The position numbers were made by a program, and so were the translations under genes. The notes beneath the pieces were generated by a model. The model was not told the origin of the DNA. It did no database searches and saw only the letters and a program-made list of their open reading frames with translations. Below are positions 53,051-64,000 of a stretch of DNA of 64,000 nucleotides, piece by piece (the stretch's first letter is position 1; the number at the start of each line of letters is the position of its first letter). Source of the stretch: Pseudoalteromonas prydzensis (GTDB taxonomy: Bacteria > Pseudomonadota > Gammaproteobacteria > Enterobacterales > Alteromonadaceae); assembly GCF_001661495.1 (NCBI RefSeq), contig NZ_BDDT01000008.1:1-64000 (forward strand), given 5' to 3'.

Positions 53051-54424
53051 TTAAATTACCCGTGAGAACCGAGTTGCGTTAATCTGGTTTTGTAAATGAG
53101 CATCAAAACACATGCAGATGATGCGAATAAATAAGTTTCCCCGTTCAGTCACCGTAATTATGTTATTTTTAATATTGATCATGCCATCTGCTAAGAGTGG
53201 GTCGAGTGCTTTGAGTGCATCAACAAAGTAGCTGGCAAAATTGATCTGGAACTTATCTGCGATAGCGCGAGTATCAAGTTGAAAATGGCAAATCAATTGC
53301 TTGATCACTTCTGCGCGAATGACATCATCTTGGCTCAATTGCATTCCTTTACAGATAGCGCTACCTAATTGGTGTTCAATGTCATGATAATAGGCTTTTA
53401 ACTGTTTTTGATTTTGCAAAATTGAGCTGCCAATTTGTGAGATTGATGACACCCCTAAGCCTAATAAATCACAGTTGCCATGAGTAGTATAACCTTGAAA
53501 GTTACGATGTAATTGGCCACTATTTTGTGCAATTGCTAACTCATTACTGGTTTTTGCAAAGTGATCCATACCGATAAACTGATAACCGGCGTCACTCATT
53601 TGCTCAAGGGTGTTTTTAAACATAGTGAGCTTGTCGTGAGCGTTGGGTAAATCGGCATCTTTTATTTTTCGCTGTGCGGCAAAGCGCTCCGGCAAGTGCG
53701 CATAATTAAATACCGACACTCGATCAGGACTCAGGGCGATGAGTTGCTCAATAGTGGTTTTGAAGCTTTCGGGTGTTTGCAGTGGTAGGCCATAAATCAT
53801 ATCCGCATTGATAGATTTAAAACCCAACTGGCGGGCTTCAGTGAGCAAGCTTTTTACTGCACTGGCACTTTGTGGGCGATTTACAGCCAGCTGCACTGCG
53901 TCATTAAAGTCTTGAATACCAAATGAAACCCGATTGAAACCTAGGTTGCGCAAATGCTCTAACATACCATCAGCTAATGAACGAGGGTCAATTTCAATAC
54001 CGCGCTCAGCATCAGAGGCAAATTTAAAGTATCGATGCAGCAAGGTAATTAAACGGCTCATTTGCGTGCTGCTTAAAAATGTTGGTGTTCCGCCACCTAA
54101 ATGCAATTGCTCTACTTGGTAGCCTGAAAAATGAGGGGCTTGTGCAATGATCTCTTGCTCTAAATAATCAAGATAAAGGTCTGCTTTTGACTGATGACGA
54201 GTGATCACTTTATTACAGCCGCAGTAGTAACAAAGCTGGCTACAAAATGGGATATGGATGTATAAAGAGAGGCTATTAGTTGATGATGAATTAATCGCGT
54301 TGATCAAATCATGCTGTTGGTAGCCCTCATTAAACGACAATGCGGTTGGGTAAGAGGTGTATCTTGGCCCTGAAATATTGTACTTATTTATTAAACTTTG
54401 ATCCCACTTTGGTAAATTAATCAT
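53051..54424 (-). CDS. hemN: Oxygen-independent coproporphyrinogen III oxidase
   Basis: A 457-residue radical SAM enzyme for anaerobic heme synthesis. The cluster motif CSQLCYYCGC (CxxxCxxC, near residue 60) is followed by LHLGGGTPTFLS, and ISGPRYTSYPTAL near the start is typical of HemN. The start at 54424 gives the same length as E. coli HemN; an ATG nine codons upstream is possible. Confidence 0.95.
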   Translation of the reverse strand: MINLPKWDQSLINKYNISGPRYTSYPTALSFNEGYQQHDLINAINSSSTNSLSLYIHIPFCSQLCYYCGCNKVITRHQSKADLYLDYLEQEIIAQAPHFSGYQVEQLHLGGGTPTFLSSTQMSRLITLLHRYFKFASDAERGIEIDPRSLADGMLEHLRNLGFNRVSFGIQDFNDAVQLAVNRPQSASAVKSLLTEARQLGFKSINADMIYGLPLQTPESFKTTIEQLIALSPDRVSVFNYAHLPERFAAQRKIKDADLPNAHDKLTMFKNTLEQMSDAGYQFIGMDHFAKTSNELAIAQNSGQLHRNFQGYTTHGNCDLLGLGVSSISQIGSSILQNQKQLKAYYHDIEHQLGSAICKGMQLSQDDVIRAEVIKQLICHFQLDTRAIADKFQINFASYFVDALKALDPLLADGMINIKNNIITVTERGNLFIRIICMCFDAHLQNQINATRFSRVI

Positions 54425-54493
54425 CACGCGCGCCTTTAATAAAGTTTGCATAATTATAAAAAAACCAACTTGACGGGGTATTGATCTATAACA

Positions 54494-54522
54494 AAAAAGA
54501 GTGCCATCACAGCACTCTTTTT
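54494..54522 (-). terminator. Rho-independent terminator of the chemoreceptor gene
   Basis: AAAAAGAGTGC / GCACTCTTTTT with a seven-base loop; T run on the minus strand. Confidence 0.9.
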
Positions 54523-54537
54523 ATAGTTGTTGTAGGC

Positions 54538-56565
54538 CTAGAGTTTAAACTGATTGACGGTTTTATTGAGTGATGCTGCCAAATCATTGAGTTCACGCGC
54601 TTCGTCAGCAAGCTCTAAAGCATGATCCGCGGTATTATTTACTAAGTTATTAATTGCCGCGAGACTGCTGTTGATATCCTCAGCAACCACCGTTTGCTGC
54701 TCGGTTGAGGTGGCAATGTGATGACTTTGATCTTGTACTTTAGTCACAGCATCGGCAATGTTTTGTAGTGCATCAAGCACTTCTTGCGTTTGTGTCACTG
54801 AGCTTTGTGCACGCTGTTGTCCTTGCTGCATCATAGTAGAAGCCTGCTGAGCAATTTGTTGCAAACGCGAGATCATATTACGAATGTCATCGGTTGACTC
54901 TTGAGTGCGGCTCGCTAAGGAGCGAACTTCATCGGCAACCACCGCAAAGCCACGGCCTTGCTCACCAGCACGCGCAGCCTCTATTGCCGCATTAAGGGCC
55001 AGTAAGTTAGTTTGTTCTGCAATTGAGTTGATCACATCCACCACGGCGCCAATATTGCCACTTTCTTGCTCTAACCCAGCGACTACTTTGGACGCTTCGC
55101 CGATGTGATCGGCTAATGCGGTCATTACACTTTGCGCATTTTGCGAACGTTTCGCACCATCAACAGAGATGTGTTGTACTTCTTCTGCGGCATTGTTGGT
55201 GCGTTGTGCGTTACGAGAAATCTCCATCACGGTGGTGGCCATTTCTGTTACCGCGGCGCTAACGCTGTCGACTTGCTGTTTTTCTTGTTGAATTTCAGCA
55301 TTGGTTTTTTGCGAGACTAAATTCAGTTGAGCTGCGGCATTGGTTAATTGCTTTGCTTGTTTTGCGGTATCTAGCATCATCACGCGCAGTTTATCGATAA
55401 AGGTATTCATATGGTGGGCGAGCTGGCCCACTTCATCTTTGCTATCAATAGTAATTTTTTGGGTTAAATCGCCCTCGCCAGAAGCTATATCGCGCATGAT
55501 ATGGGTGAGGGTAATAATCGGTTTTGAGATCATGTGGGTGGCCCATAAAATCATCGCGATTATGATTAATAAAATAATCAATACTGAAGTGGTCGTTGTT
55601 GTTACGGCTTGATTAACAGGTTCATCAATCATACTGCGTGGCACTAAAATACCCACATACCAATTTAAGTAAGGGTGTTCTAATTGCAGGCGGTTATACA
55701 CAACAAAATATTCTTGGCCCTGAAAGGTAATGCTGGCATCGCCCTCGATGTTGTTTTTCATCAGTTGATTAAGTTCAGTAAAGCCTTGGGTATCGCTAAA
55801 TTGTTTTTCTAGTTGCTCCAGACCTTCTTTGCCATTAGGTCCTTCATCAGTGATCGACAGCTTATGCTTGGTACGATTGGATAAGTGCACGACTTTTTGG
55901 TTGTCATCCAGTAAAAATCCGTAACCTTGGCCGTTAAAGCGAATATCTTCGACCATTTTGTTAATTTTATTGAGTTGTAAGTCAACACCGCCAAAACCAA
56001 CTAATTCATTATCTTGGTTGTATACGGGTTGTTGCACTACTGCTGAGGCGTTGCGTGTTGTTAAATCAACGGAAATTGGCCCAACATATAAACGGTTAAT
56101 CTTTAAGGCATCTATCCACCAACCGCGTTTATACGCATAATATGGCTCATTATTGTAGTGAGTGGTTCGTTCATTTTCTTTGAAGTATTCCCCGGTTTTT
56201 GCCGAGGCAAAAAAGGCCGATAAAATATTTTCGTCTTTGCTACTAATACGCACAAAGTCTTGGTTTATTTCATCATAGCCTGGCGCACCTTGTAGGGTTT
56301 GGTCACGTTTATCCCAATTATCAAACCAATTTACTAAATGCGGGTTATTGACAAATGTTGCGACCAGTTTGCCGTACTGAGCAAAATAACTTTTCATGGA
56401 AAGTTGTTCACTTTGTAGGTAGCTATGTGCTTCGCGCTCGATACTTTGCCGCGACAACGCGGCAATATGGTTAACAAAGTAGGCTGAGGCAATCAGTAAT
56501 AAGACACTTATAGTGCCGCCGATCAGCAATAGTATTTTTTTTCTTAGGGATAGATTTTTAAGCAT
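54538..56565 (-). CDS. Methyl-accepting chemotaxis protein (Cache sensor)
   Basis: A 675-residue chemoreceptor. Membrane helix at about 8-30, a ~290-residue periplasmic double-Cache domain ([48 protein letters not shown]), second helix near 330-352, HAMP, then the long signalling coiled coil with the tip [18 protein letters not shown] and [12 protein letters not shown]. It controls swimming direction through CheA/CheW. The ligand is unknown; Cache receptors of this build often bind amino acids or organic acids. The four codons upstream (ATG 56577) are an alternative start. Confidence 0.92.
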   Translation of the reverse strand: MLKNLSLRKKILLLIGGTISVLLLIASAYFVNHIAALSRQSIEREAHSYLQSEQLSMKSYFAQYGKLVATFVNNPHLVNWFDNWDKRDQTLQGAPGYDEINQDFVRISSKDENILSAFFASAKTGEYFKENERTTHYNNEPYYAYKRGWWIDALKINRLYVGPISVDLTTRNASAVVQQPVYNQDNELVGFGGVDLQLNKINKMVEDIRFNGQGYGFLLDDNQKVVHLSNRTKHKLSITDEGPNGKEGLEQLEKQFSDTQGFTELNQLMKNNIEGDASITFQGQEYFVVYNRLQLEHPYLNWYVGILVPRSMIDEPVNQAVTTTTTSVLIILLIIIAMILWATHMISKPIITLTHIMRDIASGEGDLTQKITIDSKDEVGQLAHHMNTFIDKLRVMMLDTAKQAKQLTNAAAQLNLVSQKTNAEIQQEKQQVDSVSAAVTEMATTVMEISRNAQRTNNAAEEVQHISVDGAKRSQNAQSVMTALADHIGEASKVVAGLEQESGNIGAVVDVINSIAEQTNLLALNAAIEAARAGEQGRGFAVVADEVRSLASRTQESTDDIRNMISRLQQIAQQASTMMQQGQQRAQSSVTQTQEVLDALQNIADAVTKVQDQSHHIATSTEQQTVVAEDINSSLAAINNLVNNTADHALELADEARELNDLAASLNKTVNQFKL

Positions 56566-56694
56566 AAGTGCACACATTCTTATTATTTAGTAGAGTAAGC
56601 ACTCTTATCTAATCATATCTTGGTACTTAGTGCTATGGTATGCGATAAGACAAGTTGACGGTATTTTATAAAATTGTAAGGGTGATGCTACGTA

Positions 56695-57465
56695 ATGGGA
56701 ACAAATAACGACCAGCTAGTTGTGCTAGGTGCGGGGTGGCTGGGTCAGCCATTGTGCTTACAACAGCAAGAAAAAGGCTGGGGTGTGCAAGGCACGCATC
56801 GCAGTAGTGAGCACCAACATGCTTTTCAACGCCAGTTGGTATTTGCAGATAATAAGCTGACTCATCAAGTTGATTTGCACAATGCCTGGTGGGTATGCTC
56901 AATACCCCCGCGAAGTCGACATGCTGATAGTCACTATTTAGAAACGTTGACACTCGCGATTGAACTTGCCAACGCCATGCAGGCAAAAGGCTTTTTATTA
57001 TGCTCATCAACTGCTGTGTACGACCAAGATAATGCAATTTATACTGAACAAAGTGTAGTAAAGGCAACCACAGCTAGGCAGCAGCCGTTAATCGCAGCGG
57101 AGCAACTTGTACTTGATGCGGGTGGCAAAGTACTTAGATTAGGCGGTTTAATTGGCCCTAACCGCGAACCGGGGCGATTTGTGGCTGGCAAAGAATTACG
57201 TGGCTCTAGTAGACAAACAGTTAATATGGTGCAGCAACAAGATGTGATTAATGCGATTATCACTGTGTTGGATAATTGGCAGCTTGCTGCGCCAATTTAC
57301 AATGTGGTTAATCCGGCTCATCCAAGCAAAGCAGATTATTACCAGCAGAAGTGTCAGCAGTATGGCACGCAAGCGCCTACCTTTATGAGTGACAAAATAG
57401 CCGAACGCATCATCGATGGTTCGGCTATTGAACAGTTAGGTTTTAATTATCAATTTGATATTTAA
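56695..57465 (+). CDS. NAD(P)-binding protein, YeeZ-like
   Basis: A 256-residue protein with an N-terminal dinucleotide-binding motif [12 protein letters not shown] (residues 9-20), [11 protein letters not shown] at the place of the extended-SDR catalytic region, and [16 protein letters not shown]. It belongs to the atypical extended SDRs near YeeZ, whose reaction is unknown. It overlaps hutH at the 3' ends by four bases, tail to tail. Confidence 0.8.
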   Translation: MGTNNDQLVVLGAGWLGQPLCLQQQEKGWGVQGTHRSSEHQHAFQRQLVFADNKLTHQVDLHNAWWVCSIPPRSRHADSHYLETLTLAIELANAMQAKGFLLCSSTAVYDQDNAIYTEQSVVKATTARQQPLIAAEQLVLDAGGKVLRLGGLIGPNREPGRFVAGKELRGSSRQTVNMVQQQDVINAIITVLDNWQLAAPIYNVVNPAHPSKADYYQQKCQQYGTQAPTFMSDKIAERIIDGSAIEQLGFNYQFDI

Positions 57466-58994
57466 AACGAAGGTAAAATACCCGCAGGCAACAAGCTACA
57501 TAGTTTTCCTTGTTGCAATAACGTATTAGCAGCTTCGATATCAGGGCCAAAATAACGGTCCTTATCGTAGTAGCTGACCTTTTCACGCAAGATAGCTTTC
57601 GCTTGCTCTACTTTTTCAGAAGCTGTTAATGGCTTTCTAAACTCCAGCCCTTGCGCTGAGGCAAGCCATTCAATAGCTAATACACCTTGGGTGTTATTAG
57701 CCATTTCACCAAGACGACGCGCCGCAAAGGTAGCCATAGAAACATGGTCTTCTTGGTTTGCTGAGGTTGGTAGGCTATCTACAGAAGCAGGGTGTGCCAG
57801 TGATTTATTTTCAGATGCCAGTGCCGCTGCGGTTACTTGTGCAATCATAAAGCCTGAATTTACACCGCCATTTTCAACTAAAAACGGTGGTAGTTTTGAT
57901 AGGTTTGAATCAATCAATAAGGCAATTCGACGCTCCGCAAGTGCACCGATTTCAGCAATCGCTAACGCTAAGTTATCGGCAGCCATTGCAACGGGCTCGG
58001 CATGAAAGTTACCGCCAGAAATAATATCGCCCACATCTGCAAACACTAATGGGTTATCGGTTACGCCATTTGACTCGCATAATAAAACTTCAGCAGCTTG
58101 GCGAATTTGCGTTAAACATGCGCCAAGTACTTGTGGCTGACAGCGTAAGCAGTAAGGGTCTTGTACTTTTTCACAATCGACATGGGCTTCACTGATCTGT
58201 GACTGTTCACTGAGTATATCGCGGAAGATTGCGGCGGTATCAATTTGTCCGCGTTGACCACGAATTTCATGAATACGTGCATCAAATGGTGAACGACTGC
58301 CCATTGCAGCTTCAATGCTGATTGAGCCAATCGCACAGCTTTGTGCATACAAATCTTCGGCACGGAATAAGCCTTGTAATGCAAAAGCCGTTGAAGCTTG
58401 GGTGCCGTTCAGTAGGGCTAGGCCTTCTTTGGCAGCTAAAGTGAGTGGCTCAAGCTTGGCAATTTTTAGGCCTTCGGCGGCGCTTATTAATTTACCTTGA
58501 TGGCGCATTTCGCCTTCACCCAGTAACGGTAAGCACATGTGTGACAGTGGTGCTAAATCACCTGATGCCCCAACAGAGCCTTTTTTAGGCACGCAAGGGT
58601 AAACTTCGGCCTCTAGCAGTTGCATAAAAAACTCAATCACTTTCAAGCGAATACCTGAAAAACCACGTGATAAAGAGTTAATTTTTAGCACCATCATTAA
58701 GCGTACTGTGCTGTCGTCCATGTATTCGCCGATACCCGCCGCATGAGAAAGCACAATAGAGCGCTGTAATAACTCAAGTTCATGCTCGGCAATTTTTGTG
58801 TTAGCCAGTAAGCCAAAGCCGGTGTTAATACCGTAAACAGTGCGCTGTTGATCAATCACATCTTGCACGGTTTGTGCACTTGCTGCGATGTTGATGTCGC
58901 TATCTTTAGCAAGACTTAATGTTACCGGTGAAAGATTAATTTTACGCAGTGTCGCCAAGTCGAGCTGGCCGGGTGTGAGAGTATATTCAAACAT
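57462..58994 (-). CDS. hutH: Histidine ammonia-lyase
   Basis: A 510-residue enzyme that splits histidine to urocanate and ammonia, the first step of histidine use. The ASG triad that forms the MIO prosthetic group is in [14 protein letters not shown] (about residue 142), with [12 protein letters not shown] and [21 protein letters not shown] as other signatures. It starts two bases after hutU ends, so both share one message under HutC control. Confidence 0.96.
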   Translation of the reverse strand: MFEYTLTPGQLDLATLRKINLSPVTLSLAKDSDINIAASAQTVQDVIDQQRTVYGINTGFGLLANTKIAEHELELLQRSIVLSHAAGIGEYMDDSTVRLMMVLKINSLSRGFSGIRLKVIEFFMQLLEAEVYPCVPKKGSVGASGDLAPLSHMCLPLLGEGEMRHQGKLISAAEGLKIAKLEPLTLAAKEGLALLNGTQASTAFALQGLFRAEDLYAQSCAIGSISIEAAMGSRSPFDARIHEIRGQRGQIDTAAIFRDILSEQSQISEAHVDCEKVQDPYCLRCQPQVLGACLTQIRQAAEVLLCESNGVTDNPLVFADVGDIISGGNFHAEPVAMAADNLALAIAEIGALAERRIALLIDSNLSKLPPFLVENGGVNSGFMIAQVTAAALASENKSLAHPASVDSLPTSANQEDHVSMATFAARRLGEMANNTQGVLAIEWLASAQGLEFRKPLTASEKVEQAKAILREKVSYYDKDRYFGPDIEAANTLLQQGKLCSLLPAGILPSF

Positions 58995-58996
58995 GG

Positions 58997-60670
58997 TTAT
59001 TCCTTATTCAACATAGGTAAGTCGAGGCCTTGCTCGTTCGCGCAATTAATTGCAATATCGTAGCCTGCGTCAGCATGGCGCATAACACCAGTGGCAGGAT
59101 CATTCCATAGCACGCGGCCAACACGCTCTGCGGCTTCATCAGTACCATCGGCAACAATCACCACGCCTGAGTGTTGGCTAAAGCCCATGCCTACACCACC
59201 ACCATGATGCAGAGATACCCAAGTCGCACCGCCGGCAGTATTAAGTAGTGCGTTTAATAATGGCCAATCAGAAACAGCATCTGAACCGTCTTTCATCGCT
59301 TCAGTTTCACGGTTCGGGCTGGCTACTGAGCCAGAATCTAAGTGATCACGGCCAATCACGACTGGCGCTTTTAATTCGCCATTTTTAACCATTTCATTAA
59401 ACGCCAGTGCTAAACGGGCACGGTCTTTTAAGCCAACCCAGCAAATACGCGCAGGTAAACCTTGGAACTGAATGCGCTCGCGGGCCATATCAAGCCAGTT
59501 GTGCAAATGCTTATCATCTGGAATGAGCTCTTTAACTTTAGCATCGGTTTTATAAATATCCTCTGGATCGCCAGATAATGCTACCCAACGGAATGGACCA
59601 ATGCCTTCACAAAATAACGGGCGGATATAAGCTGGTACAAAACCTGGGAAATCAAAGGCATTAGTAACACCTTCTTCAAACGCCATTTGGCGAATGTTGT
59701 TACCATAGTCAGTAGTTGCTGCGCCTGCTTGTTGCAGAGCTAGCATTGCCGTAACTTGTACAGCCATTGATTGTTTGGCGGCTTTAACCACAGCTTGTGG
59801 ATCTTGCTCACGCATTTTAGCCGCGTGCGCCATGCTCCAATCTTGTGGTAAATATCCGTTGAGTGGATCGTGGGCTGACGTTTGATCGGTGACAACATCA
59901 GGCGTAATTTTGCGTTTTACTAACTCGCTAAATACGTCGGCAGCATTACCGAGTAAACCGACTGACAACGCTTCGCCTTTTGCGCATGCGCCGTTGATAA
60001 GCTCTAGGGCATGGTCTAAATCGGTTGCTTTAACGTCGACATAGCGGGTTTTAATACGAAAATCGATACGTGTCTCATCACATTCAACCACTAAGGCGCT
60101 AAAGCCTGCCATGGTTGCTGCAAGTGGTTGCGCACCACCCATGCCACCTAAACCACCGGTTAATACCCATTTACCTTTGGCATCACCGTTAAAGTGTTGT
60201 TTTGCCATAGCGACAAAGGTTTCGTAGGTACCTTGTACTATGCCTTGCGAGCCAATATAAATCCAAGAGCCCGCAGTCATTTGCCCGTACATCATCAAAC
60301 CTAGCTTATCGAGCTCATTAAAATGCTCCCAATTAGCCCAGTGTGGCACTAAGTTTGAGTTGGCAATTAATACTCGCGGTGCATTGCTATGGGTTTTAAA
60401 TACCCCAACTGGCTTACCTGATTGAACCAAAAGCGTTTCGTCGTCTTCAAGTCTATCTAAAGTTTCGATGATTTTATCAAAACAAGGCCAATCACGGGCT
60501 GCACGACCAATGCCGCCATATACAACAAGTGCATGTGGGTGCTCTGCCACCTCTGGATCGAGGTTATTCATTAACATACGCTTAGCCGCTTCGGTGAGCC
60601 AGCTTTTAGCGCTGATCTTATCGCCATGTGGCGCGCGGATCACACGCGATTCGTCAAGTCTATTGTTCAT
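58997..60670 (-). CDS. hutU: Urocanate hydratase
   Basis: A 557-residue NAD-dependent enzyme converting urocanate to imidazolonepropionate. It has [16 protein letters not shown], the dinucleotide stretch [16 protein letters not shown] and the active-site region [18 protein letters not shown] 60670 is preferred: AGGAG lies eight bases upstream, and the extra residues of the longer frame (to 60694) are encoded by operator DNA. First gene of hutUH. Confidence 0.96.
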   Translation of the reverse strand: MNNRLDESRVIRAPHGDKISAKSWLTEAAKRMLMNNLDPEVAEHPHALVVYGGIGRAARDWPCFDKIIETLDRLEDDETLLVQSGKPVGVFKTHSNAPRVLIANSNLVPHWANWEHFNELDKLGLMMYGQMTAGSWIYIGSQGIVQGTYETFVAMAKQHFNGDAKGKWVLTGGLGGMGGAQPLAATMAGFSALVVECDETRIDFRIKTRYVDVKATDLDHALELINGACAKGEALSVGLLGNAADVFSELVKRKITPDVVTDQTSAHDPLNGYLPQDWSMAHAAKMREQDPQAVVKAAKQSMAVQVTAMLALQQAGAATTDYGNNIRQMAFEEGVTNAFDFPGFVPAYIRPLFCEGIGPFRWVALSGDPEDIYKTDAKVKELIPDDKHLHNWLDMARERIQFQGLPARICWVGLKDRARLALAFNEMVKNGELKAPVVIGRDHLDSGSVASPNRETEAMKDGSDAVSDWPLLNALLNTAGGATWVSLHHGGGVGMGFSQHSGVVIVADGTDEAAERVGRVLWNDPATGVMRHADAGYDIAINCANEQGLDLPMLNKE

Positions 60671-60681
60671 GGAGTACTCCT

Positions 60682-60695
60682 GTTGTATATACAAG
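60682..60695. promoter_or_regulatory. HutC operator upstream of hutU
   Basis: GTTGTATATACAAG, the TTGTATATACAA core being a perfect 12-bp palindrome. The same core is found upstream of hutI. It lies 12 bases before the hutU start, overlapping the ribosome-site region. Confidence 0.8.
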
Positions 60696-60752
60696 CTTGT
60701 TAGTTACAAAAAATACGCAACTAAGCGCATCTTTTTGATGTTAATAATCTTT

Positions 60753-61487
60753 TTAGTGTTGCTTTTTAAAAGTTAAGTGGCCACCTAAACGGTATTTACT
60801 ACCAGGAGACACTAACCGAGCAAAGCTAACAATACCTGCGGATGACCAAGTTCGGCGGATCACCTGCAAGCATGGTTCTTCATGGTATAAGTTCAGCCAC
60901 TGACACATTTCATTATTTGGCATAATGGCTTCAACAGTGTGGCGCGCTTCAGTCAGCGGTGCCACACTCGATAAATATTCATGCGGTGTTAAAGTGGTAA
61001 AATCTTGCTGTAAGTAACTTTGTGCCAGTGCTGGATTAACAAAACGTTCCTCCACTTGAAGTGGTTGCTCATTCTCGTTATGCACTAGCACACTGCGAAA
61101 TACCACACTGTCTACTTCAACACCTAATGCAATGGCAATCGGTGCCACAGCGCTGATTGATTCAAGCACTAAAACGGTACAACTGTAATTACCATTACGT
61201 GCTTTAACTTCATCCGCTATATTTTTAATTTCAAGTAACGATGACTGCGATTTAAAACTGGCAACAAATGTGCCTAAACCTTGGCTGCGAGTAAGAATAC
61301 CAGCTTCGGTTAATTCGCTTAAGGCACGGCGTGCAGTCATGCGGCTAACACTAAATTGTTCGGCTAATTCGTTCTCAGAAGGCACCCGTTGGTTTTCAAG
61401 CCAAGCGGATGATCGAATGTTATCAACAATAAATTGCTTTATTTGCGCGAACTTAGGTGTCGTCATGTGCTGATCTACAGTTTTCAT
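60753..61487 (-). CDS. hutC: Histidine utilisation repressor HutC
   Basis: A 244-residue GntR/HutC-family repressor. The winged helix is at about 10-75 (VPSENELAEQFSVSRMTARRALSEL) and the UTRA effector domain fills the rest (CTVLVLESISAV, QVIRRTWSSAGIVSFARLVSPGS). It represses hut genes and is released by urocanate. It lies between hutU and the divergent hutI, with an operator on each side. ATG 61466 is an alternative start. Confidence 0.92.
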   Translation of the reverse strand: MKTVDQHMTTPKFAQIKQFIVDNIRSSAWLENQRVPSENELAEQFSVSRMTARRALSELTEAGILTRSQGLGTFVASFKSQSSLLEIKNIADEVKARNGNYSCTVLVLESISAVAPIAIALGVEVDSVVFRSVLVHNENEQPLQVEERFVNPALAQSYLQQDFTTLTPHEYLSSVAPLTEARHTVEAIMPNNEMCQWLNLYHEEPCLQVIRRTWSSAGIVSFARLVSPGSKYRLGGHLTFKKQH

Positions 61488-61520
61488 TTAATTAAATACT
61501 GGCTATAAGATGGCACATTT

Positions 61521-61538
61521 ATCTTGTATATACAAGAT
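61521..61538. promoter_or_regulatory. HutC operator between hutC and hutI
   Basis: ATCTTGTATATACAAGAT is a perfect 18-bp palindrome with the CTTGTATATACAAG core of HutC sites, in the divergent hutC-hutI promoter region. It would control both directions. Confidence 0.88.
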
Positions 61539-61578
61539 AGCTTGTTAGACTGATTAAAACATTTTTTTAAGGGCTGCT

Positions 61579-62826
61579 ATGACTAACGTAACTGCAAACA
61601 ACCACTGCAACGAATGGGATTTACTGATCACCGATGCCAATATTGCCACTATGGATAGCAATATTGATGCACCTTATGGGGCAATTGAACATGCTGCACT
61701 GGCGATTAAAGATGGCCATATAGCATGGCTTGGCAAGCAAACTGAATTACCCTCGTTTGATGCACTCGCAACGCCGATCATTTCAGCAAAGGGGCAATGG
61801 CTCACCCCAGGATTAATTGATTGTCATACCCACTTAGTGTTTGCAGGATCGCGAGCAGAAGAGTTTGAGCAGCGCTTACAAGGTGTGAGTTATGAGCAAA
61901 TAGCAGCGCAGGGCGGTGGTATCGCAAGTACTGTAACAGCCACCCGTGCGGCTGATCATGAAACCTTATTTGTTTTAGCGAAAGATCGCTTAAATGCGCT
62001 GTATAGCGAAGGCGTGACAACGGTTGAAATTAAATCGGGTTACGGTTTAGATTGCGAAAATGAAGTTAAAATTCTCGAAGTAGCCCGGTTACTTGGTGAA
62101 AATCACCCCGTTGATGTAAAAACGACCTTTTTAGGGGCACATGCTTTGCCACCTGAATACCAAGGCCGCAGTGATGAATACATTGAGTTGGTGTGTAATG
62201 GCATGCTAACGCAAGTGGTTGCGGGTAATTTGGCTGATGCTGTGGATGTATTTTGTGAAAATGTGGGATTTAGTCATGCGCAAACTCGCCGTGTATTTGC
62301 AGCGGCCACTAAACATGGTTTGCCTGTGAAATGCCACGCCGAACAATTATCAAATCAACATGGCGCCGAGCTTGTTGCCGAGTTTAAGGGCTTGTCGGCG
62401 GATCATATCGAGCATTTAGATGAGCAGGGCGTAAAAGCGATGGCTGCTGCTGGAACCGTCGCGGTGTTATTACCCGGTGCATTTTACTTTTTACGTGAAA
62501 CTAAACAGCCACCCATCGCGTTATTAAAGCAATATAATGTGCCTATGGCTATCTCCACAGACTTTAACCCAGGTACATCACCCTTGTGTTCTTTGCAATT
62601 AATGATGAATATGGGCTGCACCTTATTTAGGTTAACACCAGAAGAAACCTTGGCTGGCGTCACCAAAAACGCAGCTAAAGCCCTTGGTTTAAGTGATCGT
62701 GGCGTACTAAAAGTGGGTATGCGCGCCGATATAGCACATTGGCAGATATCCCATCCCGCGCAATTAAGTTACCAGTTAGGCGTAAATAAACTGTTAAATT
62801 TGTGGGTTTTGGGTAGACTAAACTAA
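61579..62826 (+). CDS. hutI: Imidazolonepropionase
   Basis: A 415-residue amidohydrolase for the third step of histidine breakdown, giving formiminoglutamate. Metal ligands are in [14 protein letters not shown], then KCHAEQLSN and [13 protein letters not shown] 61579 is preceded by TTAAGGGC. The last step (hutG or hutF) is not encoded in the window. Confidence 0.95.
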   Translation: MTNVTANNHCNEWDLLITDANIATMDSNIDAPYGAIEHAALAIKDGHIAWLGKQTELPSFDALATPIISAKGQWLTPGLIDCHTHLVFAGSRAEEFEQRLQGVSYEQIAAQGGGIASTVTATRAADHETLFVLAKDRLNALYSEGVTTVEIKSGYGLDCENEVKILEVARLLGENHPVDVKTTFLGAHALPPEYQGRSDEYIELVCNGMLTQVVAGNLADAVDVFCENVGFSHAQTRRVFAAATKHGLPVKCHAEQLSNQHGAELVAEFKGLSADHIEHLDEQGVKAMAAAGTVAVLLPGAFYFLRETKQPPIALLKQYNVPMAISTDFNPGTSPLCSLQLMMNMGCTLFRLTPEETLAGVTKNAAKALGLSDRGVLKVGMRADIAHWQISHPAQLSYQLGVNKLLNLWVLGRLN

Positions 62827-62851
62827 TCTGGTTTAACGTTGTACTGAAAAG

Positions 62852-64000
62852 ATGTTTTTAATTGCGCTATTAACAAACACAGGACTTGAATATACCGCAG
62901 GGATCGCATTACTAAATCACCCACAATTACCTGTTTTTTTAGCCGGTGCGGTTTTAATGGCGATGATCTGCGCGTTATGCGTGGTGCAAAAGCCATTATT
63001 ACGCCTTAGTTATTTAATCAATAGCGTGCTAGCGCTGGCCATATTAAGCAACGAGCTAAACTTTTTAGAGCTATTATTTGCAGTCAGTATTGGCCTGCAT
63101 TTATGGTTGGCCTTCTCGCAAAATAAATGGGCTATGCTTACCCTGAGTTGCTGCTCTGCATTAGTATTTACAGTGCTGTTATCCGCTCATTTATTATTGG
63201 ATTTACCGCTGTATTTAATTGCTCTGGCGAGCATTGTATTGGCGATGTCAGGCTATTTTACTGATGAAGAATTAGCAATTGCTACAGATGATGTGACGCA
63301 GCTTAATAATGCCAATTATATGGAACCTGCGCCGTTATTAAACTTACCTAACATTAAATTGCTGCGCCAAGGTTATTACGATTGGCGTAAAGATAACCAA
63401 CAGCGGGCAGCCTTAGTGGTGTTTCGTTTAGAAGGATTTGCGCAAGTTAACCAGCATATTGGTCGTGATTTTGGTGACTTATTACTCGCACAGTCGGCAA
63501 ATCGCATTAAACAGCTGCTACTTATTGAAGAAGTTATTAGTTTAGATGGGGAGCAAAAGTTAGCACACTTAGGTGGCCTTAACTTTGCTTTTATCTGCAA
63601 CTTAGCACAGCAAAAACATTTACATGAACAGTTAATCAATCAAATATTAGGAGCAACTGTAAAACCTTTCAATGTGGCTAATTGCACTATCAAAGTAAGC
63701 GCGCGGGCGAGTTTTGTTGACTGTGATGAGCAAGAAAATAGTTTTGATAATTTAGTTTCATTTGCTTTCCTCGCATTAGATAGCCACCCTAAACAGCAAG
63801 TGGTGGCCTACCATCAGCAAATGAAAATAGAGCAACTAGAGCAACAAGCCCGCTTGCACGAATTAGCCAATATAGATTTTTCCAGCGAACTTGAATTGTA
63901 TTTCCAGCCGATTATTTGCAATCAACACGATAACATTGAGTTTTTAGAGTTATTGTTACGTTGGCAGCATCCACGACAAGGAATTTTATCCGCCAACCGT
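62852..64000 (+). CDS. Membrane GGDEF/EAL-type protein (partial, runs off the window)
   Basis: An open frame of 383 codons from ATG 62852 to the window edge. About five or six membrane helices fill residues 1-140, then a diguanylate-cyclase-like domain whose active site is altered (HLGGLNFAF in place of GGDEF), and the start of an EAL domain: LELYFQPII then FLELLLRWQHPRQG, where ELL stands for EAL but the catalytic glutamate is kept. It may therefore be a phosphodiesterase or a sensor of cyclic di-GMP. It lies 25 bases after hutI on the same strand without a clear terminator. Confidence 0.85.
   Translation, partial: MFLIALLTNTGLEYTAGIALLNHPQLPVFLAGAVLMAMICALCVVQKPLLRLSYLINSVLALAILSNELNFLELLFAVSIGLHLWLAFSQNKWAMLTLSCCSALVFTVLLSAHLLLDLPLYLIALASIVLAMSGYFTDEELAIATDDVTQLNNANYMEPAPLLNLPNIKLLRQGYYDWRKDNQQRAALVVFRLEGFAQVNQHIGRDFGDLLLAQSANRIKQLLLIEEVISLDGEQKLAHLGGLNFAFICNLAQQKHLHEQLINQILGATVKPFNVANCTIKVSARASFVDCDEQENSFDNLVSFAFLALDSHPKQQVVAYHQQMKIEQLEQQARLHELANIDFSSELELYFQPIICNQHDNIEFLELLLRWQHPRQGILSANR

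Noticed and set aside
57039-57263. Minus-strand frame inside the YeeZ-like gene
   Set aside because: Shadow of the plus-strand gene; no ribosome site and no recognisable residues.

Overview
The window looks like a chromosomal segment of a marine gammaproteobacterium of the Alteromonadales, most likely Pseudoalteromonas or a close relative. The basis is AT-rich DNA with rich use of Rho-independent terminators, the gene order polA / engB / cytochrome c4 / yihI / hemN, a periplasmic fatty acid cis/trans isomerase, a hutHUC-hutI histidine utilisation cluster, an ilvGMDA operon with a leader peptide, and dispersed palindromic repeats of a kind common in that genus. Genus is an inference. No rRNA, complete tRNA, CRISPR array, prophage or transposase gene was seen. 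The window opens inside tuf and closes inside a GGDEF/EAL-type gene.

Region by region. 1-600: 3' end of tuf, its terminator, a decayed second copy of that tuf-end plus terminator, and a 7-bp tandem repeat. 595-4843: two tandem paralogous alkaline phosphatases (one exported, one lipoprotein) and an unknown exported protein. 4853-9239: a TonB-dependent receptor with a probable Fur site, a two-domain VOC protein, an SDR and a small acidic unknown. 9244-15612: cis/trans isomerase, a hybrid sensor kinase, a periplasmic DUF4097-like protein and a ModF-like double ABC ATPase. 15613-18240: an accessory pocket with dispersed repeats, a solitary RES-domain gene and a parDE toxin-antitoxin pair lying between ~60-bp direct repeats.

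18243-25300 (minus strand): an apparent operon eptA - dgkA - LTA-synthase-like transferase - response regulator - sensor kinase, followed by a TraB/GumN protein. It has a PmrA-type box upstream of eptA. EptA uses phosphatidylethanolamine and releases diacylglycerol, DgkA recycles it, and the two-component pair probably controls the set, so this reads as a self-regulated envelope-charge (polymyxin resistance type) module. 25577-31310: ilv promoter, leader peptide, attenuator, then ilvG, ilvM, ilvD, ilvA (ilvE is absent from the cluster).

31381-42210: a truncated SsuA/THI5-type binding protein, a methyltransferase, carbonic anhydrase, an AraC regulator, a ParD-like protein overlapping a methionine aminopeptidase gene, ubiK, rep, a GAF-GAF-GGDEF-degenerate EAL protein, cytochrome c5 and a MITE-like palindromic element. 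42258-54522: elbB, a polA upstream region rich in GATC sites with two DnaA-box-like sites, polA, a lipase with an apparently frameshifted lipase chaperone, a possible small RNA, yceI, a DUF1285 gene, engB, cytochrome c4, a strong CsrB/CsrC-type small RNA candidate with nine GGA motifs in the syntenic engB-yihI interval, yihI, a DUF2489 gene and hemN. 54538-64000: a chemoreceptor, a YeeZ-like oxidoreductase, the hut cluster with two HutC operators, and the partial membrane GGDEF/EAL gene.
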